From Alkaliphilus flagellatus (GTDB lineage Bacteria; Bacillota; Clostridia; Peptostreptococcales; Natronincolaceae): 64,000 bases of DNA. The DNA is taken from contig NZ_JAHLQK010000004.1 in the NCBI RefSeq assembly GCF_018919215.1, forward strand, positions 372,001 through 436,000, in the 5' to 3' direction. A program made the position numbers and the translations under genes. Below the pieces are notes generated by a model. The model saw nothing but the letters and a program-made list of their open reading frames with translations, was not told the DNA's origin and did no database searches. This document shows positions 42,667-51,272 of the stretch, piece by piece (position 1 is the first letter of the stretch; each line of letters begins with the position of its first letter).

Positions 42667-43317
42667 CTATGGATTTTGGTCATGCTCTACCTCTATCCAT
42701 TCTGCTAAAGAAGCTGCATGAACTTTTACCATAAACTTATCCGAATATAGATAAAGAGCAGCATTTGAAGCTCTAGTTTCTTTTATATCCTCATATTCTT
42801 TCTTTGTCTTTAATTGAGCTAGAACATCACTAAACTGTTCTTTAGTAAAGTTAAAAGGATTATATGAAAATAGTCTTACATCAGTGGGTCTTGGATAGGT
42901 TTTAGATTCGTGTCTAACTGTCTCTGCAATTAGATTAATTAAATCTTTTTCCTCCACCCTTACCATCATCTGTGCATAATTATAGGTAATATATTTATCC
43001 GAAAATAAATATATGGAACTAGCTCCTTTTATAGTATATATATCCCCATACTCTTCTCTCGCCTTTAGCTCCTCAATACTAGGTAATATCTCTTCTACCT
43101 CTAAAGCAATGGGATCTTCAAAAAAGTCTTCTCCATTTGTTAGTTTACCTTCAGAAGATTTTAAGCGTACTAAATCACCCATTAAAGAAATTTTATCTTC
43201 TTGTTCATGTATGCTATTGTTATTTTCATCTACCATATTTTGTTCTAGCAGTATATCCTCTTTATTTATTTCCTGATTGATATCATTTTCTAAACCCTTA
43301 ATATCTATTTCTTTCAT
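42667..43317 (-). CDS. Uncharacterised acidic protein with internal repeat, next to tatA and AOR
   Basis: A 216-residue soluble acidic protein with no signal or membrane helix. An acidic N-terminal half (about 1-80, ENDINQEINKEDILLEQ) is followed by two related segments: LKAREEYGDIYTIKGASSIYLFSDKYITYNYA and LKTKKEYEDIKETRASNAALYLYSDKFMVKVHA, separated by about 60 residues. I do not recognise it. Position beside tatA and the AOR operon suggests a chaperone or accessory role; a YdhW-like role is only a thought from the operon order of the enterobacterial ydh genes. GGAGGA sits before the ATG at 43317; the frame extends to 43332. Confidence 0.6.
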   Translation of the reverse strand: MKEIDIKGLENDINQEINKEDILLEQNMVDENNNSIHEQEDKISLMGDLVRLKSSEGKLTNGEDFFEDPIALEVEEILPSIEELKAREEYGDIYTIKGASSIYLFSDKYITYNYAQMMVRVEEKDLINLIAETVRHESKTYPRPTDVRLFSYNPFNFTKEQFSDVLAQLKTKKEYEDIKETRASNAALYLYSDKFMVKVHAASLAEWIEVEHDQNP

Positions 43318-43696
43318 AGCTAATTCCTCCATGTTTACTAAAAATCATATAGAGTAATTAATATCCTAAAGCTACACATTAAGTTTTATTGATTTAAATA
43401 CATGTATTCCTCTTTAAGAACAATACTCATCTATCTTTATGTTAAAGATATCACAATATTATTTTTCAGTCAATATTCTTTATTAATAAATATTTAATTT
43501 TAAGTTTAAAATTCTTTTGTAAATCTCAGTAATAGAATACCATATCAAACTATATATATTTGTGTGTTTAATTTTTTATTGTTTTGATTTTAAAACCTGT
43601 TATAATATATTTAAGTATTATTAGTTATATAACAAACAATGCTTTACTTAATATTACTATATTTAAAATATAAAATGGATTGGGTGATTTTATATT
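43318..43696. other. Divergent intergenic region before xdhC
   Basis: A 379-base AT-rich region. On the plus strand TTGTTT (43579-43584), spacer 16, TATAAT (43601-43606) is a good promoter for xdhC. No hairpin-rich leader or open frame of note. Confidence 0.5.
43579..43606 (+). promoter_or_regulatory. Promoter of xdhC-family gene
   Basis: TTGTTT and TATAAT with a 16-base spacer, about 90 bases before the ATG at 43697. Confidence 0.55.
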
Positions 43697-44767
43697 ATGT
43701 TCAAAGATATATATCAAAATTTATTAAACGAGTTACTCAATGGACATGAAACTACTCTATTAACTTTTATGAATCCTAGTGATGAAAAAAGAGGAACTAT
43801 TGAACAAAAACTCTTTTTATCTAGACATAACTTAGAAAAAGAACTACCTAGTATTACAAAGGATCTTAAAGATAAAATACTGGATAGTTTTAAAACAGGA
43901 AGTCCTATGCTTTACAATAGTCAGAATAAAACTATTTTAATTGAACCTTATTTTCCAAAACCTAGATTAGTAATTTTAGGTGGAGGCCATATAGCTAAAC
44001 CTTTAGCCGAATTTGGACATAAAGTAGGGTTTTCTGTTGTTGTAGTAGATGATAGACCTTCATTTGCTAATCCTAATCGCTTTCCTGAAGCTAGTGAAGT
44101 CATTTGTGAAGATTTCGAAAAAGTCTTTGATTTGTTAAATTTAAGAGAGTCAGATTTTGTAGTTATTGTAACTAGAGGCCATAGGCATGATGGAGTTTGT
44201 TTACGTAATGCCTTAAAGTATAATTCATCATATATAGGTATGATAGGCTCAAAACGCCGAGTAAAAACAATGATGGATGAATTAGTAAGCGAAGGTTATT
44301 GTAAAGAAAAGCTAAACAATGTTAATTCACCAATTGGATTAGATATAGGTGCAGTTACACCTGAAGAAATAGCAATTTCCATAATATCACAGGTTATTAG
44401 TTTTAGGAGATCTAAAGGTTCCATTTTAAATAATAATTTAGAAAAGTTTAATTGGCCAGAATTTGATAGTGATGTAATTAAAGAAATATCTCAACAGTCC
44501 GAAATTCCTAGGGCCCTTATTACAATAATTGCTTCTAAAGGTTCCGTGCCTAGAAAGGCTGGGGCTAAAATGATAGCTTGGATGGATGGCAGAGTTATAG
44601 GAAGTATTGGTGGAGGCTGTAGTGAAGCTAATATAATAACATTAGCTCGTGATGTTATATTAACAAAAGGCTATTCTATCGAGCATGTGGATATGACAGG
44701 GATTGTGGCAGAAGAAGAAGGCATGGTTTGTGGTGGTACAATAGATGTACTTATCGAAGCTTTTTAA
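43697..44767 (+). CDS. XdhC/CoxI family maturation factor
   Basis: A 356-residue protein for Mo-enzyme maturation (Moco storage and sulfuration in the XdhC family). A Rossmann-type segment starts at about residue 90 (PRLVILGGGHIAKPLAEFGHKVGFSVVVVDDR) and continues through GMIGSKRRVKTM; a CoxI-type segment is at about 270-356 (SVPRKAGAKMIAWMDGRVIGSIGGGCSEANI). The CoxI part is C-terminal, the reverse of classic XdhC. Its neighbours (AOR, Tat, MoeA-like) suggest it serves the AOR-type cofactor. Convergent with the split activase operon. Confidence 0.85.
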   Translation: MFKDIYQNLLNELLNGHETTLLTFMNPSDEKRGTIEQKLFLSRHNLEKELPSITKDLKDKILDSFKTGSPMLYNSQNKTILIEPYFPKPRLVILGGGHIAKPLAEFGHKVGFSVVVVDDRPSFANPNRFPEASEVICEDFEKVFDLLNLRESDFVVIVTRGHRHDGVCLRNALKYNSSYIGMIGSKRRVKTMMDELVSEGYCKEKLNNVNSPIGLDIGAVTPEEIAISIISQVISFRRSKGSILNNNLEKFNWPEFDSDVIKEISQQSEIPRALITIIASKGSVPRKAGAKMIAWMDGRVIGSIGGGCSEANIITLARDVILTKGYSIEHVDMTGIVAEEEGMVCGGTIDVLIEAF

Positions 44768-44796
44768 TTGAATTACCTATACATTCACTAATAAAA

Positions 44797-44835
44797 TAAA
44801 CCAATTATTCTTATTATCTAAGAATAATTGGTTTA
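44797..44835. terminator. Bidirectional terminator, xdhC / activase operon
   Basis: A 16-17-bp stem around a 5-base loop (AAACCAATTATTCTTA and complement) between convergent genes. Confidence 0.82.
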
Positions 44836-44842
44836 CTTTACT

Positions 44843-45826
44843 TTATGCTAATTTTTCTATATCACTTTTGATTAAATCGTTCCATTTTCCGCATTTGTCC
44901 CCCCAACGTGCCATAATTTGTCCATCTCTTAATATTTCAATAACCTCACACATATTGGAACAATCTGCGCACTCTATGCCCTTTACATTATAGCCAGAGT
45001 TAATAATATCAAAGCCTTGAAAACTCGTTTTATTTCCTTTTGCAGAATGTTCTTGAGCCAATAAACAACACCCTATAGAACCCATAACATCATAATGAGG
45101 TGGTACTAGTACTTCTAGGCCAAGAGCCTCTTCAAAGGATTTTTTAATTCCTACATTGGCAGCTACCCCACCTTGGAATACAACAGGACCTACTATTTCT
45201 TTTCCTTTAGCTAAGTTATTTAAAAAGTTCCTTACCATTGCATCGGAAAGTCCCTTAATAATATCTTCCTGATTATGCCCTAATTGCTGTTTATGTATCA
45301 TATCTGTCTCAGCAAAAACAGCACATCTTCCTGCTATACGAACAGGATTTGTTGACTGTAATGCTAAGCCTCCAAAATCTTTAATATCAATACCCATACG
45401 AGCTGCCTGTCTATCTAAAAAGGATCCTGTTCCCGCAGCACATACAGTATTCATAGCAAAATCACTAATTATTCCATCTCTAAGTAAAATAATTTTTGAG
45501 TCCTGTCCACCAATTTCCAATATAGTTCTTACGCCGTCAACAAAGTTAAGTGCAGCTATACCATGGGCAGTAATTTCATTTTTAACAACATCTGCTCCGA
45601 CTATCATAGAAGCTAAATGTCTACCACTTCCTGTTGTTCCAACACCCTTTACATTAATATCTTCTGTTACTTGGGATTTTATTTCCTTTAAAGCCCTTTG
45701 CACAGCATCTATTGGTTTTCCACTAGTTCTTGTGTAAACTTTACCCATAATCTCTTTATTTTCATCCATTAATACAATATTAGTACTAACGGAGCCTACA
45801 TCAATACCCAGATAACAATTTTTCAC
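44843..45826 (-). CDS. Activase of a split activase-family operon (ASKHA domain)
   Basis: A 327-residue BcrAD/BadFG-type ATPase: GIDVGSVSTNIVLMDENK, EIGGQDSKIILL, the cluster motif NTVCAAGTGSFLDRQAARMGI, a second cysteine in RIAGRCAVFAETDMIHKQQ and FQGGVAANVGIKKS. Compared with the 254-residue activase at 36839-37603 it has an extra C-terminal segment with IECADCSNMCEVIEI. The frame opens upstream at an ATG, but AAAGGAG places the start at the GTG (45826). It overlaps the previous gene (45801-46910), so all three genes are coupled. Confidence 0.85.
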   Translation of the reverse strand: MKNCYLGIDVGSVSTNIVLMDENKEIMGKVYTRTSGKPIDAVQRALKEIKSQVTEDINVKGVGTTGSGRHLASMIVGADVVKNEITAHGIAALNFVDGVRTILEIGGQDSKIILLRDGIISDFAMNTVCAAGTGSFLDRQAARMGIDIKDFGGLALQSTNPVRIAGRCAVFAETDMIHKQQLGHNQEDIIKGLSDAMVRNFLNNLAKGKEIVGPVVFQGGVAANVGIKKSFEEALGLEVLVPPHYDVMGSIGCCLLAQEHSAKGNKTSFQGFDIINSGYNVKGIECADCSNMCEVIEILRDGQIMARWGDKCGKWNDLIKSDIEKLA

Positions 45827-46910
45827 TTTTACTAATCTCCTTTCTTCTCCGTAAAAGATCCACAAATGCCTCTAATCTAGTCATATATCCAGCTTCCCCT
45901 GTCATTTCATCTACAATAAGACATAGGTATGGGATATTATAATCCTTTTCAACTGTGGGAAGAATACTTTGTGCGACTATTTCTGGCATACAAGTTAGAG
46001 GATAAACTTGTATAATTCCATCAAAACCTTCCTTAGCAAATCTAACACTATAGCCTATAGTTTCTCTAGCATGTCCACCTATCATAGTTTTCAAATATGG
46101 CTCCGCCGCCTTCGTGGTTTCCTTTTCACTAGTTAATCCTAGAGGATTTAAGAAGAGATGTTCATTTAGCCAGCGACTTACTTTTAATGATTTATCTATT
46201 TCTACTCCTAAACTTCCTAGTTTTTTCTCAATATCTAAGTTTACAAAGGGTTCTATAATAGTGTAAATTTCCCCTACAACACCAATTTTAATAATTTCTC
46301 TATTTGGGTCTTCCTCTACAGATAGTATTTTTTCCTTTGTCTCCTTCATTAGCCGAGAAACTCCTTCATACCCATATACCATCCTTATATCCTTATGAAA
46401 TTGATCATAATACCGATCTACGCTACCTCTAACCTTTTCCCTAGGTCTTTTATAGTAGGTTGTATCCTCTAAATCATCCACCTGATTCAATACCCGCACT
46501 GCTTTTTTTAAAGCTTTGACAATTTTATAAGGATTTTTAGTTCCTGTTAATTTAAAAATTCTATCAAAGAATGCTTTATAATCACCTTGAGGAGGATCAA
46601 GTAATATAACATCTATATCATAGCCAATTTCACGCAATAGTTCTCTTTGTAATATTGAATAGTATCCAAAACGACAAGGCCCACAGCTTCCTGTTAATAC
46701 TATAGTATCTGCTCCCATGTTTATGCTTTCTATATAATTACCTATATTGACCTTTAGTGGAAGGCAAATAGACTCTGGAGAATGTTTTACACCAATATTT
46801 AGAGTATCTTTGCTACACTGGGGCGGAATTACTATATCAACTCCTAATTCTTCTAATAATACTTTTGTAGCCACATATTGATTACCCATGTGCGGAAAGG
46901 TTACCTTCAT
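45801..46910 (-). CDS. Activase-operon protein, HgdB/BcrC-related
   Basis: A 369-residue soluble protein resembling the middle part of large CoA-activase proteins: MKVTFPHMGNQYVATKVLLEELG, IPPQCSKDTLNIGVKHSPESICLPLKVNIGNYIES, TGSCGPCRFGYYSILQREL and YPLTCMPEIVAQSILP. Cysteines in these blocks are candidates for cluster binding. In many relatives this segment is fused to an ASKHA domain and a DUF2229 domain; here it is separate. GGAGG before the ATG at 46910. Overlaps the next gene by 26 bases and the upstream one by 29. Confidence 0.75.
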   Translation of the reverse strand: MKVTFPHMGNQYVATKVLLEELGVDIVIPPQCSKDTLNIGVKHSPESICLPLKVNIGNYIESINMGADTIVLTGSCGPCRFGYYSILQRELLREIGYDIDVILLDPPQGDYKAFFDRIFKLTGTKNPYKIVKALKKAVRVLNQVDDLEDTTYYKRPREKVRGSVDRYYDQFHKDIRMVYGYEGVSRLMKETKEKILSVEEDPNREIIKIGVVGEIYTIIEPFVNLDIEKKLGSLGVEIDKSLKVSRWLNEHLFLNPLGLTSEKETTKAAEPYLKTMIGGHARETIGYSVRFAKEGFDGIIQVYPLTCMPEIVAQSILPTVEKDYNIPYLCLIVDEMTGEAGYMTRLEAFVDLLRRRKEISKSEKLLSGY

Positions 46911-47877
46911 TTCGATTCCTCCATTCAATCATATCTAAAAATGCTTCAATTCTTGTATTAATCCCTGCTTCGCCTGTATGTTCATCTATAGTCAATAGTA
47001 GAAAAGGAATTTTACCTTCTCTTCTGGATTTTCTTTCAAATAGATCCTGTATTATTGAGTCAATACCACATCCAAATGATGATACATAAATAACACCATC
47101 TACATTTTTAGCTTGGGCTAAATACATAGAAGCACCTAAAAGTTTTCTTCCAAAGCTCCAAAACATTTTTTTCTCTAGTTCATCTGCATATTTGTTAATA
47201 ATATTAAAATCAATCATTTCTGGAGTAAGGATATCAACCTGATTTTCCTTTAGCTTATTCAGTAAGTTCATAGAGGTGTAACTATCATACATATTATAGG
47301 TGTGTCCTACTACTGCTATTCTCTTTTTATTTTTTATATTAGATATAGCACTATTATTGGACTCTATAAACTTTCCATCTACAGGTAGATTACCACTTTT
47401 TATTGTATCCTTATACCTTTGATAACTTTTCAAAGCTTCAGCATATGCCCTTTTAATTTTTCCTTTATCTTTAGTAATGTAGTATCCAAATTTATATATT
47501 GTTTCATCTAAATTTTTTCTAGACTTATTGAAGTTGATTTCTACATCTATTAAAGGTGGTAGATTCTTAATTGAATGTACTACCATTTCGGGCAATCCAC
47601 AAAACTTTGGACATATATATTCTTTTTCATAAACACTCATCATCTTAGGAACAAAAATATAATCTACCTTATCTTTCAAATCCATAACATGCCCATTAAA
47701 AATCTTTACAGGAAGACAAGCCTCATCCACTGTATTTTTTACACCTTGGTCTAATATTTGTTTGTTCGTAGGCCTAGATAAAATAACCTCTGCCCCTAAG
47801 TGTTCATAGAAGGTTTTCCATAAGGGATAATAGTCATAAAACCATAATCCTCTTGGAATACCAATTTTTATTGCCAT
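46882..47877 (-). CDS. Activase-operon protein, DUF2229-like
   Basis: A 331-residue protein resembling DUF2229 segments: IGIPRGLWFYDYYPLWKTFYEHLGAEVILSRPT, TVDEACLPVKIFNGHV, YICPKFCGLPEMV and YVSSFGCGIDSIIQDLFE. Its cysteine pattern parallels that of the neighbouring 369-residue protein, so the two may form a heterodimer analogous to the two halves of HgdAB-like enzymes. AAAGGAGGGG precedes the ATG at 47877. First gene of the three-gene operon. Confidence 0.75.
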   Translation of the reverse strand: MAIKIGIPRGLWFYDYYPLWKTFYEHLGAEVILSRPTNKQILDQGVKNTVDEACLPVKIFNGHVMDLKDKVDYIFVPKMMSVYEKEYICPKFCGLPEMVVHSIKNLPPLIDVEINFNKSRKNLDETIYKFGYYITKDKGKIKRAYAEALKSYQRYKDTIKSGNLPVDGKFIESNNSAISNIKNKKRIAVVGHTYNMYDSYTSMNLLNKLKENQVDILTPEMIDFNIINKYADELEKKMFWSFGRKLLGASMYLAQAKNVDGVIYVSSFGCGIDSIIQDLFERKSRREGKIPFLLLTIDEHTGEAGINTRIEAFLDMIEWRNRNEGNLSAHG

Positions 47878-47938
47878 AAAACCCCTCCTTTTTAGCACAT
47901 TAAGTATTATTGACAACTATTATTGTTTATATACTTGG

Positions 47939-49444
47939 CTAAATTAAAGGTATCATTAACATACCTATCTTTTCTTTAAACCTCTGTATTAACGGGCGTT
48001 TTCTGTAATCTTCTAATATAACTTCATCACTATCTTCTATATTTTTATAAAGTTCTTTAATCATAAGCTCCGATTGACTATGATCAAATAATATGGCATT
48101 CATCTCATAATCTAAATATTGACTTCGTGTATTCAAATTAGCAGATCCAACTGATACGACCTTATCGTCTGCTACAAAAACCTTTGAATGTATGAAACCG
48201 TCTTCATACAAATATATTTTCACTTTACTATTTAAAAGTTTATTAAAAAATGATGAATTAGCCCATCCAACTAAAAATAAATCTGGATTTTTAGGTATTA
48301 TTATTTTTACATCTACCCCTTTTAAAGCCGCTGTCTGAAGAGCATTTATCATACTGTCACTTAGTACAAGATACGGGGTTGCAATGTACAATCTCTTTTT
48401 TGCCGAAGTTATTATAGAAAAATATGCTTGACTAATTTCATTCCAATAGGTGTCATATCCGCCACTAACTATTTGTACAGGTAAAATGTTTTCTCCCTCC
48501 CACTCTGGAAAATACTTATTATCTAACAGTTTATCTCCACTAACATAATACCAGTCCCCTAAAAATACTCTCTGCATACCCTTAACGGCTTCACCTTTTA
48601 TTTTCACTAAAATATCCTTCCAGTTTCCTATGGTGTTATCTCTACCTAAATATTCATCACCTATATTAATTCCTCCAGTAAATCCTACCTTACCATCTAC
48701 TATAACTATTTTTCTATGGTTGCGATGGTTTAGCTTTCCTTTAATAACAGACTGAAAAATATTGTCGTATGCCTTTATCTCTACTCCAGCTTCAATTAGT
48801 TCCTTACGAAAGTGTCTTTTTAAACTCCAGCTTCCTAATCCATCATAAATAACTCTAACCTCTACACCTTCTTTAGCTTTTTTAATCAATAGATCTTTAA
48901 GCTTTCGTCCTATATTATCATTTCTAAGTATAAAAAACTCGATATGTATATGGCTTTTAGCTTTACTTATTTCCTCTACAATTTCATCAAATATAGTAAT
49001 ACCGTCATATATTAATAATGCTTCATTATAAAAGGAAATAGGCATTCCTGTATTTTCTTCTATAAGTTTTCCAATTCCCTGTTGACTTTGTTCTAAAGTT
49101 ACATCTATCATTCTTTTATTTTTATCAATCTCTGTTAATTGATCCATATAGTTACTTCTCTTTACTTGATAGCCGTTTAACGCTCTTGTGTTTTTCCATA
49201 TTTGAAAAAAAGTAAACATAAAAAAAATAAAAAAGAGTGTCATTATAACATATATAATTTTTATAATGACAGCATTTTCAAAAAATTGTAACATTAAAAG
49301 AAATATTATAAATAAAGCTGTAAATCCTAATAAATATGGATATATCATTACAAAGATAGCATCTTTAACTAGTATAAATAGATTAAAGTACACTAAAGTT
49401 GTTAGTAGCAATAATAAAAACTTCATATAAAAATTGATTAACAT
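47939..49444 (-). CDS. cls: Cardiolipin synthase
   Basis: A 501-residue phospholipase-D-superfamily enzyme that condenses two phosphatidylglycerols to cardiolipin. Two or three N-terminal membrane helices are followed by two HKD motifs: HRNHRKIVIVDGKVGFTGGIN and HSKVFVADDKVVSVGSANL. Length is typical of bacterial Cls. GGAGGAG supports the ATG at 49444; the longer frame to 49531 has no good start site. Monocistronic here. Confidence 0.94.
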   Translation of the reverse strand: MLINFYMKFLLLLLTTLVYFNLFILVKDAIFVMIYPYLLGFTALFIIFLLMLQFFENAVIIKIIYVIMTLFFIFFMFTFFQIWKNTRALNGYQVKRSNYMDQLTEIDKNKRMIDVTLEQSQQGIGKLIEENTGMPISFYNEALLIYDGITIFDEIVEEISKAKSHIHIEFFILRNDNIGRKLKDLLIKKAKEGVEVRVIYDGLGSWSLKRHFRKELIEAGVEIKAYDNIFQSVIKGKLNHRNHRKIVIVDGKVGFTGGINIGDEYLGRDNTIGNWKDILVKIKGEAVKGMQRVFLGDWYYVSGDKLLDNKYFPEWEGENILPVQIVSGGYDTYWNEISQAYFSIITSAKKRLYIATPYLVLSDSMINALQTAALKGVDVKIIIPKNPDLFLVGWANSSFFNKLLNSKVKIYLYEDGFIHSKVFVADDKVVSVGSANLNTRSQYLDYEMNAILFDHSQSELMIKELYKNIEDSDEVILEDYRKRPLIQRFKEKIGMLMIPLI

Positions 49445-49543
49445 TTTGTCTCCTCCAAAGATTAAACTATATAATATATAATCATGTCCAATGTTATTAT
49501 CTTTAACCTTAATACTTATTTTTAGAAACATTTTTTTATATAC

Positions 49544-49575
49544 ACAAAAAAAAGCAGTCTAGGCTGCTTTTTTGT
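49544..49575 (-). terminator. Terminator of the diguanylate cyclase gene
   Basis: A short GC hairpin (AGCAG/CTGCT around TCTAGG) flanked by long A and T runs, 41 bases after the stop on the minus strand. Confidence 0.72.
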
Positions 49576-49615
49576 GGTTGAATTCTTAATTTTTTAAAAT
49601 ACTATTATTAATTTT

Positions 49616-51166
49616 TTATTTACAAATTACCTGATTCTTACCTATGCTTTTTGCCTCATATAAGCATTTATCTGCAATATGAATTAAATTTTCCTTGTTA
49701 TAGCTGTCTATACCAAATGTTGAAAGGCCTATAGATACAGTAACACTTATATTATGTACAGAAAGATTCTCAATTAAGTGACGAATACGATCTGCTATAA
49801 TCTTAGCTTCTTCCTTACCAATATCCTTTAATATAACTATTACTTCTTCCCCTCCATAGCGAGCAACTATATCTTTTTGTCTTACATTTTCCCTTATACA
49901 GTTTGCAACATTTTTTAAAACTATGTCTCCCATTTGATGACCATAATTGTCGTTAGTTGACTTAAAATCATCTATATCAATCATTAAAATAGAGAATTTT
50001 TCTTCACTATACCTGTATATTTTGTATACTTCTTCATATATGTTCTCAAATGTTCTGCGATTAAGTAGTCCTGTTAATCCATCATATTTTGACCATGCCT
50101 TTAAGTCTCCAATATACTCTATGTTAGAAATAATAAGCCCTATATGGCGAGCTATAATTTCTAAAAATCGAACTTGTCTATCAGAGAAAGTTTCGTACTC
50201 TCCGTTATCTAAGTACATTACGCCCAAAGGTTTTCCATGAACATTAAGGATAGGTAATACTACATTGGAACGAACACCTAACTCCTTAGAAAGCTCAGGA
50301 TCACATCTAGGGTCTGTCAGTGCATCATATACAACAACAGGTTTTTTGGTATCTATAGCAATAATAGCCGTATGATCCTTTGTCTTAGTTTTATCTAGTG
50401 GGTATTTTTTTTCTTTAGTCTTGGCACTTTTATCAAAGGTGGAGTAATGGGGTAATAAAAACTCCTCATCCTCATCTAATAGTGCTATAGTACACTTTTT
50501 CATACCTGTAGCACTAGGAATTATTGAAACTATTTTTTGCAATGGGTCCCTTGTATTATCCAAACTATCTTCTGGATTATATAGTAATATATTCTCTAGA
50601 GCTGTTAATCCAAGCATATTTTCAAAGGCTAAATTTTGTCTCTCAATTCTAGAAAATACGGCTGTAAGTTCTCTAGCAACCAATTGTGCTATATCTTTAA
50701 GTTCACAAGAAATTTTTCTTTCTTTTTCTTTGTCATAAATAATTAAAAGACCTACTAATTTACTTTGCGCAAAGACAGGTGTAGATAATAACTTATGTGG
50801 TTGAATCATTGTATATAAATATGGAAATGCTTCTTCTATACTATTTAAATCCTCCAAGCATAAGGGCTTTTTATACTCGTTCATAGATAAACTTAAATTA
50901 AAAACACCTGAAATTGTCGTATCTGTTATATTGCTTTTTTCATTAATATCTTTACATGATGAATCTTTGATCATAACCTTTTTGTTGTTTTCTACAATAT
51001 CTAGATACATAGTCCTATAGCCTAGCCTTTTGTAAATAAAATTAACCACAACATTAATAGCAGCCTCTTTACTATATTGCCTATTGAGTGCTCTATATAG
51101 CTGCATACTATGTTTTTCATGTCCATTTAACACTTGGGATTCTTTATGATATTCTCTATTCACCAC
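49616..51166 (-). CDS. GAF-GGDEF diguanylate cyclase
   Basis: A 516-residue cytoplasmic signalling protein. An N-terminal GAF-like region (about 1-165) is followed by a second GAF domain (about 185-345) and a GGDEF domain (about 350-516) that makes cyclic-di-GMP. The active-site motif is RYGGEEV, with valine where phenylalanine is usual, and an upstream inhibitory site RQKD (RxxD) is five residues before it. No membrane helix. Starts at GTG. Because GGEEF to GGEEV is a conservative edge change, activity is likely but unproven. Signal sensed by the GAF domains unknown. Confidence 0.88.
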   Translation of the reverse strand: MVNREYHKESQVLNGHEKHSMQLYRALNRQYSKEAAINVVVNFIYKRLGYRTMYLDIVENNKKVMIKDSSCKDINEKSNITDTTISGVFNLSLSMNEYKKPLCLEDLNSIEEAFPYLYTMIQPHKLLSTPVFAQSKLVGLLIIYDKEKERKISCELKDIAQLVARELTAVFSRIERQNLAFENMLGLTALENILLYNPEDSLDNTRDPLQKIVSIIPSATGMKKCTIALLDEDEEFLLPHYSTFDKSAKTKEKKYPLDKTKTKDHTAIIAIDTKKPVVVYDALTDPRCDPELSKELGVRSNVVLPILNVHGKPLGVMYLDNGEYETFSDRQVRFLEIIARHIGLIISNIEYIGDLKAWSKYDGLTGLLNRRTFENIYEEVYKIYRYSEEKFSILMIDIDDFKSTNDNYGHQMGDIVLKNVANCIRENVRQKDIVARYGGEEVIVILKDIGKEEAKIIADRIRHLIENLSVHNISVTVSIGLSTFGIDSYNKENLIHIADKCLYEAKSIGKNQVICK

Positions 51167-51192
51167 TTAACTCCCCCACTTACTTATCAAAG

Positions 51193-51268
51193 TCGTCTGA
51201 TGCTATTGCATCGACTCCATCGCACTTAAACTTTTAAGCTTACACTTTAACATTTCAAGTGCTCAAAT
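51193..51268 (+). repeat. Dispersed intergenic repeat, copy C
   Basis: GATGCTATTGCATCGACTCC, CGCACTTAAACTTTTAAGCTT and TTTCAAGTGCTCAAA correspond to copies A and B. GATGC/GCATC and CACTT/AAGTG can form hairpins. It lies between the diguanylate cyclase and topB genes. Confidence 0.65.
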
Positions 51269-51272
51269 ACAT

